DNA of 64,000 nt from Leuctra nigra (lineage: Eukaryota; Arthropoda; Insecta; Plecoptera; Leuctridae). Position numbers and translations under genes: made by a program. Location of the stretch: contig OW203762.1 in the NCBI GenBank assembly GCA_934045905.1, positions 54,833,411-54,897,410 of the forward strand, written 5' to 3'. Below, in pieces: positions 35,285 to 46,580 of this stretch. The notes under the pieces were generated by a model that worked only from the letters and a program-made list of their open reading frames with translations, was not told where the DNA came from and searched no databases. Within the stretch, counting starts at the first letter, position 1, and every line of letters starts with the position of its first letter.

Positions 35285-35421
35285 CCGGCTCAGTGATCGG
35301 TCTTCCAGGATCTCCTTGTCCTTCCAGTGACTCGCGACTTCGGTGTGCTTCCCGCGGATGTCGTAGCTGAGAGAGACAGAGAGAGAACACACAGTCAGTT
35401 ACACGCCAGACGAGGACAGAG
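35285..35421 (-). pseudogene. Partial tandem duplicate of the Ig1 exon and its acceptor
   Basis: It is nearly identical to 35133-35280: the first part of the exon (from YDIRGKHTEV to about ILEDRS), the acceptor with its pyrimidine tract, and about 45 bp of intron. It lacks 16 bp present in the real exon (35147-35162) and has no donor. If its acceptor (exon base 35366) were used, the frame would reach a stop within about 35 codons, before the true exon starts. It lies upstream of the true exon in the transcript. Confidence 0.92.
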
Positions 35422-38309
35422 ATACTTTCAGTCAACTCTGAATGGGGCTAAAGAAACGGATAAGAAACTTTTATAGGTGCTTCTTGTAGAGAGAATGACG
35501 TTACCTTTTAGAGTAGTTACGTAATTGAAGAAACTCCAGAAACATTCTACTTAATGATAATATAAGTATAAGCAACGTGTGCCAATGGAAATATAATATG
35601 TCAATGTCAACAATCAATTACTCTGATCGGTCTGTGAGGCAGAAGATGTTTACGCTGCGTTGATTTTCAACCTTTAAAAAGTTTCTGGCGTCTTCTCTGA
35701 AAGAAGCTGTCACGTGATCTTGCGCGTTTCTGCTTGAGTAGGGTTAAGGCACAGGTCCATTTTTATCCAATATCTTTCTTATCTTTAATATCGTGGTTAG
35801 GCACGTATTCGCCAGCTTGACAATTTCGTGTAACATCAATATTGCGTGTAATCCTTAAAGTTTTTTGAAAGAACAGTTAACCTAGTTTTCAGCAAGCAAT
35901 CTGCTGTGCTCTTTCAAAGAGAATATCTCATTTTCGTACCCTGACTTGAAGTTACAGCTTTTAGGTATCCTCTACGAAGCATAAATAAATATCACTTGCG
36001 CCATAAAAGTGCATTATGCCGTCTGCGTTGAACAACTCTGGGGATAATGTGGCGAGTCCGGTTCGCATCCGATAGAGAAATGATAAATAGAAACACGAGG
36101 GGAAACAAAAATGTTTGTGGCACATCAGATTGAAAGTTATACCAATCAGAGGACACGTTGCGATTTGAAATTAAAAAATGTTATCTTTTGACAGGGCTAA
36201 AACGCGGACACATGTCACGGAAAATGTACTCCACTCCTCGCTGTTCAGATATTCAACAAATGCTCATTGTGTTTCAGTCCGATATAATTTTAACAGTTGT
36301 AACCGACATTTCTAAAGCCCTCCTTGAAAATTGAGAGATTTCAAAATTATAATGAGACAAATCCATTTTTAATGACGTCATGAATGCCAATCAAATTAAT
36401 TGGTTTCGTTTTATATGAAAATATTAGAAACTCGGCTCGAATCACACAGTTACTTAAAATTCTCGTGCGTCTTTAATCATGGACTCATTATTTCGGCAAA
36501 ATTGCTCTCGAATCGGCTTGTTGCGAATAATATCTTAGTTCATTAATTATAAAATACAAAGACTGTAAGCTGCGTATTGGAGATAGCTGCCCGGATCGAT
36601 GCTAGGAACATTACTAGAGACAGGTCGAGCAATTAATTACACTACATTTTACTACGCAATTAAAACGCCCAGAAGATAAGTAATTTTCTTAAGACCATCA
36701 ATTTTCTGTGCAAAGTCGCCCAAGATGCAGTCCAATTACGTCATTGATATATTTCATTTTAGAAGCGGTTATAACGACGCCATACATTATTACGATAATG
36801 GCATACATTTTAGTTACAAATTCCTCATCACATTTCTGAACGAAATATTTTTGATTCTCCAACAAATCCCATCGAGAAGTAATTTTCCTATTCTCATCAA
36901 TTTCAAGTGGCGAATCATACCGTGAAATATTGTAATAGTTTCCATCGATGAGATGTTCTCCCCATAATTCACGGCGGTTGAAGGGACCCGTAGTAAATTA
37001 TCCGTCCTGTGGAAGGCTCGCATGATTGTGTGTATTCATCGTGTATTACCCTCGCGTACGTGCTCGGACTCCAGCCCCGTCAATACACATCAATAGCGGG
37101 AATAAAACAAGACAAAGACATTTGCATAAGTACGTTATGAGAAGAGGTGTCGACTGGGCGATGTAATTTATCTTCCTCTGCAACAAACTTCTGGATCCGC
37201 CGAGGTTTGGGTTTCTTACCGCAGCCGACTTTAGATAGCCATATTCTTCTTCCCTATCCCAAGTCGCCCTAACATCATTGTAATCTATCCCGTCCCTCCG
37301 CCCGCCCCCCAAACCCTCCACCGTTCCTTAACCCTCTCAAAATTTCATCTCGTATTTGTTGAACAGTGACAAAAGTTGTACCCGTGACTTGCGCCACCAA
37401 ACATCCCTCTTCAGAGCGAACAGCGTTGACCTGCAATCTGGAGGTCGAAACTCGTCCTCAGTCCCAACAAATAGCGTACTTATCATACGAAATGCCGTTG
37501 TACTCGAGAGCGCCAGAAGGAAAACTCGATTACATTCAAGTCTTCAAAAATGCAGTAGCACTCTTTTATTTGCGGTGCAACAAAACAGTCAGTTTCAGAT
37601 GACGTATTCGTTTGTCAGCTAGGAATGTTGGTATACTTTCACGTCACAATAGCGTCGTGTCGGAATCTGTCTTGCACTTGAGTATCTGTCTACCGCAAAC
37701 TAAGTGCTTCTTCAGTCAATGTACAATCTCTATTCATCTCATAATGCTCTAAATATAGCTAGTTAGCTCATTACTCGCTTGGAACAGGCTCGTCAATGTG
37801 AACTGCCTCGGGCCGTGATTCCCCACTGCATCCAGGCTGCCGTGAAACCACGGGGCCGGGGGGAGGGGGAGGGGGAGGCAAGGATTGAATATAGGTGGAT
37901 ATTGTTAAGCAGCCGCCCGCTATACATCATACGCCGGTACATATTTTTATTCACCACAGGGGAAATAAAAAGCACGAATGTGCTCTGCAGCCTCAGTATG
38001 ATATAAACCGGGGAACAAGTCAAAAGTAGTGGAGGACTTTTTAACACCCCTCCCACTCGAGCATTCCGTTGCCCGAAATAACATGGGACCCGAGGATTAT
38101 TTCTGATAATCCCTTCATATTGGGCTCCGCACAGTGCACTGTCTGTCCCACTGCGCAATTCAACAAGTGTGGCGGAGTCGGCTTTTATCAAATATCCATA
38201 TTCATGTTGCATCCCTCCTGCTGTTGACACATCACATATAAATACTCCAAACAAAAATTAAAAACAATAAACTCTCTGGTTTTAATAACCGCATTATCAG
38301 ATCCGTGTC
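35422..38309. other. Upstream intron or flank, no gene seen
   Basis: Mostly AT-rich. A CRE palindrome is at 36373. A G-rich tract at 37853-37883 (runs of 4-6 G separated by CC or A) could form a G-quadruplex on the plus strand. A 153-codon minus-strand open frame at 37793-38254 has no recognisable motif and partly reflects this G-rich tract. Confidence 0.6.
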
Positions 38310-38727
38310 GTCACAAAGCGAGGATGCGCGGTGGAGGTGCCGGGTTTGGCGGAGGACAAAATGTTGTTTTTCATTGCGGAAGCTGTGACGTCACAATGCG
38401 ATGATGCGCGGTGGAGGTGCCGGGTTTGGCGGTGGACAAAATGTTGTTTTTCATTGCGGAAGCTGTGACGTCACAATGCGATGATGCGCGGTGGAGGTGC
38501 CGGGTTTGGCGGAGGACAAAATGTTGTTTTTCATTGCGGAAGCTGTGACGTCACAATGCGATGATGCGCGGTGGAGGTGCCGGGCTCGGCGGAGGACAAA
38601 ATGTTGTTTTTCATTGCGGAAGCTGTGACGTCACAATGCGATGATGCGCGGTGGAGGTGCCGGGCTCGGCGGAGGACAAAATGTTGTTTTTCATTGCGGA
38701 AGCTGTGACGTCACAATGCGATGATGG
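38310..38727. repeat. 80-bp tandem array, about five copies, each with a perfect CRE
   Basis: The period is exactly 80 bp: CGGGTTTGGC or CGGGCTCGGC recurs at 38341, 38421, 38501, 38581 and 38661. Each unit contains GGTGGAGGTGCCGGG, GGACAAAATGTTGTTTTTC, ATTGCGGAAGC and TGTGACGTCACAATGCG. The palindrome TGACGTCA (CREB/ATF site) is at 38386, 38466, 38546, 38626 and 38706. The first partial unit is diverged. Units differ by only a few bases, so the array is young or homogenised. Confidence 0.97.
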
Positions 38728-40454
38728 GAAACGAATTGTACAATCTGGCGCCAAGCCACTGGAATAATTATTCGGCCATCTGCCAGAGGAATATTATAAA
38801 GCAGTATTGTGGTGTTCCGGCTAGACATACATTATGTACGAGAACAGAAACATCTTCAACAATACGCTATAGTTAACATTAGAATTAGATACATCCCTTC
38901 TCTTTATAAATATTATTTTACACGCTCTACATTAACCATCTGCAGTCACTAGATTATGTACCTACTTTTAAAACAATCTGATTCGTCCTTCATGAAGGAA
39001 AATGTGCACCATTCCTCTCAATAGAGCGTCTAATACTGGGAAGGTTCCCTTTCAACTCCTTCCCACCGTCTATTCTTACCAATTCTTCGTCAACATCTCC
39101 CAATCATCGTTACAATCATTACATTAGCCTAGTTGAACAGAGCGACGAGCACCGAAGTTGGCTTGCAACAGTCGCTTCGCTGGGCCAGTGACCAATGGCC
39201 GGCGTCCATTTAGTCGATACTCCGCGCGAGACTTTAGACACGGCGTGTTTGTTTTATGAGATGGAATTCTTGATACATTTACACATGGCCTACGCTGCTG
39301 CCAACATAATGAAATATTCAAGCGTTCGACCCGAATCGAACTCGGTGCCTCACGGCAAACACATTTCCACAATAATATCGTTAAACAACTGCCCATCACT
39401 GCCCATGCCTTTTACACATTTTGCCAGACATTTTTCTTCGCGTTTTTTTTCATGACTTTATTGCCCCGAAGAATACCTGAAACAATAATGAACATTTCCC
39501 TATGGATTATGTAGTTTTTAGCGATCCAGTTTGCTAATCCTCTCTGAAACATAGATTTACATCCAACAAATCCGTGTTGTCACAAATAAATAACTACTCC
39601 ATTGTGATGACACACAATATTTATCATTACATACAGAATTCCACACCAAATACTCTACTTAAAACTGCACAGTATTCTATTATTAACAAACTAATATCAA
39701 AATAACCATCAACTCAACTGAAATTAATCATCTGTTCTATCGATTACTCCTCCACAGCATTGCGTTAGCCCACGTACGGTTCACACCCAAATATTTACAT
39801 TCATTGTAATGAGCCAGTCGCCTCCGCGAACTGTGAGCCATTGTTTTAATCAAATAAACTGACCTCATGCAAACTATTAATGTGCATTAGACAGGCCCCA
39901 GCACACACATTGTTGCACCGTGATTATCATAACTCTCATTCACACACTCTGCTGGACAATAACGAAAGTTCACATCGTAACCAGTCGTGTTTCTGGCTCA
40001 GCGGCGAATGCAATATCACTCGATACCGTCGACAGCGAGCGAGCTCAGTCTTTATTCTGATATCCGACAAGTTTAATAATATCTCTGTGTTTGTGTAATC
40101 GGGCGATGTAATCCGTGGCATAAATCGTCGTGGGATTCTGTGATGAGGATGCACTTGCGAGAGATCTAGTCTGATCAGAGAGTAATTAATTTAGTGGTTA
40201 TTACACATTAATTGTGTTGAGACATCGTTTGGGTGTCTTGAGAAACTTTATGGAACCATCACGACTTTATAATGTGGCTGCTAAGAAGGGTCATAATGTA
40301 CCAATAAAGAGACAATTATTGTAGAATTATGTAATACAAGTGCAATTTTGAAATAACATAAAATATTGAGATGGCAGGAAATTTATTGTCTCATGAAATT
40401 TGATTCCAGTAAATTTGTAAATATCAACACAGATAATAGTGATAAACACACTTA

Positions 40455-40700
40455 TAACTCGAGAAATGTAAGATTTTCATTCATAAATCAAATTCAAATG
40501 TCGTGGTCATTTCGGCGGGAAAAACGGCGGGTAACAAGAATCAGAACTGCGATGTCATCTCAAGTCACCAACAATGTGTTACCATGGTGAATACTTTGTT
40601 GCAAGAAATCTATGTAAATTTGTAAATGAATTCCTTTGAAAACCATTCGTCCCGCAACAAAAATAATACCACATTTGTGTTCAGCAACATCCCAACTTTA
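40455..40700 (+). repeat. Dispersed repeat family X, copy 3
   Basis: It contains AAGATTTTCATTCAT, CATTTCGGCGGGAAAAACGG, CAACAATGTGTTACCATGGT, GAATACTTTGTTGCAAG, CCCGCAACAAAAATAATACC and GTGTTCAGC, in the same order as copy 1. Confidence 0.65.
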
Positions 40701-41939
40701 ACAAAATAATTAATATTTCGGAATATTTTCACGAGACTTCCAATTTCAGTGAACAAGAGTATTATCTCGAGTATTATAACAAAACAAGATACATTATTTT
40801 TGATATTCTAAAAAATGTACTGATCTACACCTACTTATCTTCCATTGTATTCAATCGTAAATTATTTTATATTTTTCCCTCGAATTTTTCTACCAATCCC
40901 CGATGTATTCGATGTACATTCGAATTGATGTAAAAATGAAGGTTCATAAATGTTTGATTTTGATGGCTTTATAAATCGCCTGACTCCGTGATTGTTTAAA
41001 ACACAAAACAAAGTCGTGTTCCATTCCATCAGTAGCGCTGCAGTTCGCGGCTAGATATGAGTTTGTTAACAGATACCGCTTGGCAGTGGAAAACAAACAG
41101 AGCAATGCTCAGCTGGAGATTTATAGCCAGTAGTTGCTGATACAACTGCTAGGAAACACTCGGTAAATATTGTTGTTCTACAAGCGTGTATAGCAGACCC
41201 TATCACAGAACAAAATATTCAGCGACTCAAGGGCTCCATTTCAATTTTACGTAATCATCTTTATAGTCCATATTAGCTTTTTACTTCTAATAAATTATCA
41301 TCATCATCATCCTCATCATTTTCATCAACGTCATTGGCTTCATAATCTTTAGTAATTTCAAAGTTATTTGTAAATTGTTTTATTGTATAGGGTTGTTTCA
41401 TGTTCTTTTCACTTCATGTTCATAATTTTAAATGGTTATTCTTATTTGATATTATTGCTATACTGTGTCCAAGTGGCAATCATTTTATAATGACAGTGTT
41501 TTATTATTATTAATAAAAGTTTTCTCTCTCTCTCAAATATTTTATTCCTGAGATAAGAAAATTGAATTTTGATATAAAATAGTAATAAAACTGAAATATT
41601 CAGTTTGTTTTTCTTTCCACTATAGGTATGTTTAGGCATACAAATTTTGATCACTATAACATAAACTGGACAGAAAGTTGTCTATAAATGAAATGAGGCG
41701 TTACGGCTCAACATATTAAAAAATCAATTTGGTAAAAAAATGACAGCTAGTCTTTAAAACTCCGTGAAACAATGAAAACAATTGAGCATAGGGGTAGATA
41801 ATTCAACGCCTAGTTACATTGAATGATTCCGTGTAACGATAGGATCTAAAAGCTCGATGGACGTGTCTGGTGAATAGTGCATGAGCATGTGTGAGTGTCC
41901 GACACATGGTGTTCTCCGGACAGATAATTAGCTCTGTCG

Positions 41940-42140
41940 ATATTGTCATGTCGATCGCCCTTATCGCCCCCCGATAAGTAATTGGGATGGATTAATATTT
42001 ACATGGCGGGCGATCATTACACGATGACGTCACACGTTCGCGCCGAACAAATCCGAGAGTTTTCGACAACGCGCGGCGCATTGTTGCGATTATTCCCGTG
42101 TTTTGTCCCCGGCATGGGATCTGTTGCGCGCTTTTAGTTC
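41940..42140. promoter_or_regulatory. CpG-rich block with clustered factor-like motifs
   Basis: It contains CCTTATCGCC and CCCGATAAG (inverted GATA sites), GGATGGATTAATATT (GGATTAA-like and TAATATT homeodomain-type sites), GATGACGTCAC (CRE core at 42025-42032) and dense CpG (ACGCGCGGCGC). It is not repeated in the window and is non-coding in six frames. It resembles an insect enhancer, but this is inference. Confidence 0.3.
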
Positions 42141-43959
42141 ACATAATACCGGGTTTTACTACCTATGTCTGGCCAAGGGTTTAGCATCATGCAGTGGTCG
42201 AATGGGGGAGGATTCGGGGGGAGGCTTCGTCCCTAACGAATTTGAATAGCCAATCACACAACCATAAAGAATTTACGTACTTGGACATTCCTTATAATTA
42301 GGTCTTCGAATAGAAATAAGCGAAATTTTAAATATACCAGATTAATTTTTGAAGTATTCAAAACATTAACAAAATGCTCTGAATGACTAAAGAGTGGGCT
42401 CGCTCAGACCTACTAATTACAGATTCCATTGTACTTGATGAAAATCTACACCTCCTCCTCAAAACATCCCACTGATCCCATCCTTGTATGTGATAAGGGA
42501 CTGTGATAATTCAAAGTTGCACATTTACAATAATTTCAGCTATTTGTTTACAATTTACATAGCTTTTGCGGTCTGATGTAATTGATTCTCTCTCTATCGT
42601 CAATGAAGCAAACAGAAATGAGCAGCGTCTATACGAACAAAACGGAACTTTTACACTTTTGAATAATTTGTATGTGCTTTAGCAGTCCTTGGAACTGGCC
42701 AATTTCACATAAGATTTTTATACGAATGATTTTTTTGTTCGATGACAACTTTTAAACGATAGAGCTCGATTTCATTTCAAATACGACTTTTTTTTACCTA
42801 GTTGCATTTGAGGTTTGAGGGTTTTTACATGGATTCCTTTTTTGACTGAGAACGAGTCTTTTATTTTAGTCAAATGAAATAAAATGTTGAATCTATGACT
42901 ACTCAACAACTTCATACATTTTATGCACTTGGTCCGAAATTCAATATTTACTAAAACGGAACTAAGCACATAAATAATTTTCTAAACGATTGTTGCTGAA
43001 TTTAGTTGCTACTTTAAAACACAAGTTTCGTACGCTACGGTGTATGCTATTCCGCTTGAGTTGTAAACTTAGTTTTAACGTCACTATTTCATGTCCGAGA
43101 AGTTTCCGACTAAATAATTGTAAGAAAATCGATCACGAATTTCTTGAAAGAACTTTCAAAGTTATCTCAACGTTACCATTTAATTCAAAGCTCATTTTCT
43201 ATTTGTAATTGGAAGCTACCGAGTATTTTCTTATAACTGTATTGAATTATTCATCGAGAATTGATGGAGTTATAGGTAGTGGCTTAGTGTTGAGATGGAG
43301 GTGCCGGGTCTATGAGGAAGTGAAGGAAGTACTTTTATATCAACTTTTTTTCACACTCCCCTTTACTTTATGTTGCTATTCATCCCAGAATTTAATAATA
43401 TTGAATGTTATTAGAGTATTCTTTATTCATTTTTTTATAAGTATTTCTTTCTAGAATCATTTACATGAAGAATACAGAAATGTGAGTATATAGTCTACAA
43501 TAATACAATCACATAATAAATTTCCAATTAAAACCTACAAAAAAAATAAATAATTATAAATTACAACCTATACTTTCAGATATTTACCACCGTTTCACTC
43601 AATATAAATAAAAAGGTAATTATGAAAACCATTCTCGTCCCAAAACAAGGAAAATGTTTGCCACTGCTTTGACACCCCGCGGAATGTAAAATACTTATCA
43701 CGTGATCCCAGGCTGTGAAATTGAACCTCCACTAGCATATTCATTGTCACTCACCGCCCCGAACTGTATGATCACATGACAGTGTTCCAATCATGGCGCT
43801 CAAATCAAGTTGACTTTGTGAGTGTTCATGATGTACTCACAGTGTTGATATAGCTTATGTGCTCGCAGCACACACTAAGTAGGTTCTCGAATGTAATCTG
43901 CGATTCGTATTATACTGTGGTCGTCTATTTCGCTTTCTCTTCTCGTCGAGCTAGCCATG

Positions 43960-44715
43960 TTACTGTATACTCACCGAGCTCGCTCTGTTTGTATTACGCA
44001 CTCACCACGTTCGCTAAGGTTTGTAGTATGCCATCGTTTTCCCCGACATTTTTGTATTATGTACTCGTCTAGCTCACCAAGGTTGTATTATGTACTCGCC
44101 TCGCTCTCCAACGTTGTATTATGTACTCGCCTCGCTCGCCAACATTGTATTATGTACTCGCCTAGCTCGCCAACATTGTATTATGTACTCGCCTAGCTCG
44201 CCAACATTGTATTATGTACTCGCCTCGCTCGCCAAGGATGTATTATGTACTCGCCTCGTTCGCCAAGGTTGTATTATGTACTCGTCTAGCTCGCCAATGA
44301 TGTATTATGTACTCGCCTCGCTCGCTAACATTGTATTATGTACTCGCCTCGCTCGCCAAGGTTGTATTATGTACTCGCCTTGCTCGCCAAGGTTGTATAT
44401 GTACTAGCTCGCCAAGGTTGTATTATGTACTCGCCTAGCTCGATAATGTTGTATTAAGTACTCGCCTCGCTCGCCAAGGTTGTATATGTACTAGCTCGCC
44501 AAGGTTGTATTATGTACTCGCCTCGCTCGCCAAGGTTGTATTATGTACTCGTCTAGCTCGCCAAGGTTGTATTATGTACTCGCCTCGCTCGCCAAAGTTG
44601 TATTAAGTACTCGCCTCGCTCGATAAGGTTGTATTAAGTACTCGCATCGCTCGCCAAGGTTGTATATGTACTAGCTCGCCAAGGTTGTATTATGTACTCG
44701 CCTCGCTCGCCGCGT
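43960..44715. repeat. 31-bp tandem array, about 21 or more copies
   Basis: The unit is TTGTATTATGTACTCGCCT followed by AGCTCGCCAACA, with CTCGCTCGCC and AGGT/ACAT variants. Copies are diverged at the left edge (43960-44075) and contain small deletions (TTGTATATGTACTAGCTCGCC). Since 31 codons equal three units, long open frames (YVLASLAN..., VLCTRLARQ...) run through it as artefacts. Confidence 0.96.
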
Positions 44716-44885
44716 TGTGTCGACGACGGATCGAGCGCACGATGCGTCACGTGACCTGCTACGTGCAGATCGACGCCGCGACGGTGTTAGGCGTCCCGAC
44801 GCGTGTCAACAACGACGTCGCTCGTCCTGACACACTTCTTCCAGGAGAACTGCGTTGTTTCATCACAGCGGAAGCTGGCTGCTGA
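44716..44885. other. CpG-rich unique segment next to the 31-bp array
   Basis: About 170 bp, very rich in CpG (GTCGACGACGGATCGAGCGC, CAGATCGACGCCGCGACGG, GCGTCCCGACGCGTG). A plus-strand frame stays open from the array to a TGA at 44883 and would end RCFITAEAGC. I do not recognise a protein in any frame. It could be an exon, a regulatory island or a GC-rich repeat remnant. Confidence 0.3.
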
Positions 44886-46146
44886 TTGGTTGGGTAATTT
44901 TTATGTCGACAATATTGTTTAAACCGATCCTGAGTGCTTCACCATGAAGATTATCCCAAGTTAATCCAGAGCAGAGTTTCGGGAATCATAATTCACAAAA
45001 AGGGGTTTAATCTGGGATTAATTTAATCCCGAATGTAAAAGTTAGTTCCACAGGCCTAAGTATAAAGTTAAGTGCAATACGTTAAAAACAACACTGGCTT
45101 TCATTTGGCACAAAAATGAAGTAATGTTACTTTTACCCTAAATTATTCACTTCAGTTGATGCCTCTTGAAAGTTCGACAAAGGAAAACATGAAATTCGAG
45201 CAGATAGAAGAAATAATATCAAATGTAAACAATACTTTACTATGAGTGCCAATTTGTAACAATAAAAACAGTCAGTATAGTGAAAGATGAAACTAAAAAA
45301 ATTGAGAAATGAGACGAAATTAGATTAAAAAAAGTGTGTTCGTCTCTGGGAGTGTTCACGGGGGAATAGCGCCCCACTCAGCGCTAACTGCCATCAACAA
45401 TCGCCACTTGAGCCCCCCCCCCCCCCCCCAACCCTCGTAACACTTGCCACGTCTCTCGCCGTGTAATTCAATTCCACACCCAACAACGAGGTTAAAACTT
45501 GGTGGCAGAAGTGGGATAAGAAAACGTCGACTTGTGTTTGAATCGGAAGTGAGTCAGTTCGGCGGGAATTAGCGGTGAAAACTTCCATTGTCTTGCGTCA
45601 AACTCTTCCGTTCTCAAACCGAGCTGCTAAACACCGATGAAATGTTCGTTTCGATAAACAATACTCGGCGTTTCTGTGAATTAGTGACAGTCGCAGAATA
45701 TTGGTTCTCTTTCATGAAGCCTCCGATTTTGATATCGAGATTGCTTTCGACAACGGTCAAAATAACGACGGTTTATCGACAATAATCGTAAACTACTTAT
45801 AAGTATCAAATTGAACCGAAAACATTCCAGGGTTCGTGCAGGCTGCACAAACATGGCTAATCTGACATCTAGAATCCACTTTCATAAAACAATATCAATA
45901 AATACCAGGCTCGCAGGAAATTGTTCTTTACATCAACTTGTTATATAAAGTAAATAATCAATTCCTGTCTATATTCTGCGCAAACTGCTGAACTAAATGG
46001 CACTTGGATCACACTGTATGACCTATTTTATTTATCATATTAAGGGGTTTATGAAATGACGCCAAAGACACTGGTGACAGTTCGGAAAGTTCACAACTAT
46101 TCTGAAAATGAAGTGTAGATATTATACGTATACTGTGGCCCATAAT

Positions 46147-46311
46147 TAAGGCCCGGAATAACCAAAGTTAAATTGTGCTGGATTAACTAACTTTTGGATT
46201 AAATTCAATTGTTTCACTCATTTTGAGGTATCTGATTGGCTGTGCCGCCAATTTAGTCCAATATTTAGTTAATCCGGCTCAGATTACCTTTGGTTATACC
46301 GGCCCTAAGGA
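46147..46311. mobile_element. Palindromic MITE (family C)
   Basis: TAAGGCCCGGAATAACCAAA at the left matches the inverse of TTTGGTTATACCGGCCCTAA at the right; the arms continue with GATTAACTAA/TTAGTTAATCC. The centre includes CTGATTGGCTGTGCCGCCAA. It is about 165 bp with no coding capacity. The GGGCC-containing ends are like those of family B, so B and C may share a transposase. Confidence 0.8.
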
Positions 46312-46369
46312 AACTAAGGCGTGATGAGAACAAGGCTTCTTGGATACACGTGTCAACTAATGAGTCTTG

Positions 46370-46580
46370 ACCCAGAGCTGTGACGTCATCTCCCTGGACA
46401 ATACACCTCGTCACGTGGCCGGAGCAACTCATACTCTGCCGGAAATTACCCCCTTCGATTGGCCGTTAGCTGGTGAAATGAGAAGCATTACAACTCTGCC
46501 AATGAATAGACTGCTTAGCGGGATTAGTCCGGCAGAGATTAACATGTCCGTCAGACGTTGCATCTAAATGACGTAATGCA
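46370..46580. promoter_or_regulatory. CRE/E-box block with a 12-bp inverted repeat
   Basis: GTGACGTCATC (core at 46381-46388), GTCACGTGGCC (E-box), CTCTGCCGGA near 46435 and its inverse TCCGGCAGAG near 46529, and AATGACGTAATG near 46568. An open frame through it shows no motif. Confidence 0.25.

Larger units (their letters stand above)
38728..43955. other. Upstream intron or flank, no gene seen
   Basis: It holds family X copy 3, an ATC microsatellite near 41299, a CT run near 41523, a tRNA-like B-box (GTTCGATTC) on the minus strand at 39341-39333 without a convincing A-box, and a CpG-rich block at 41940-42140 (see 41940). No exon was recognised. Confidence 0.6.

Noticed and set aside
37793..38254. 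153-codon minus-strand frame
   Set aside because: No ATG-anchored domain or recognisable motif, part translates a G-rich tract (SPSPSPRPRG), and it does not fit the missing Ig1 exon.
39333..39341. tRNA-like B-box GTTCGATTC on minus
   Set aside because: No acceptable A-box or cloverleaf upstream; at most a decayed SINE head.
43857..44407. Overlapping plus-strand frames with YVLASLA and CTRLARQ repeats
   Set aside because: By-products of the 31-bp array.
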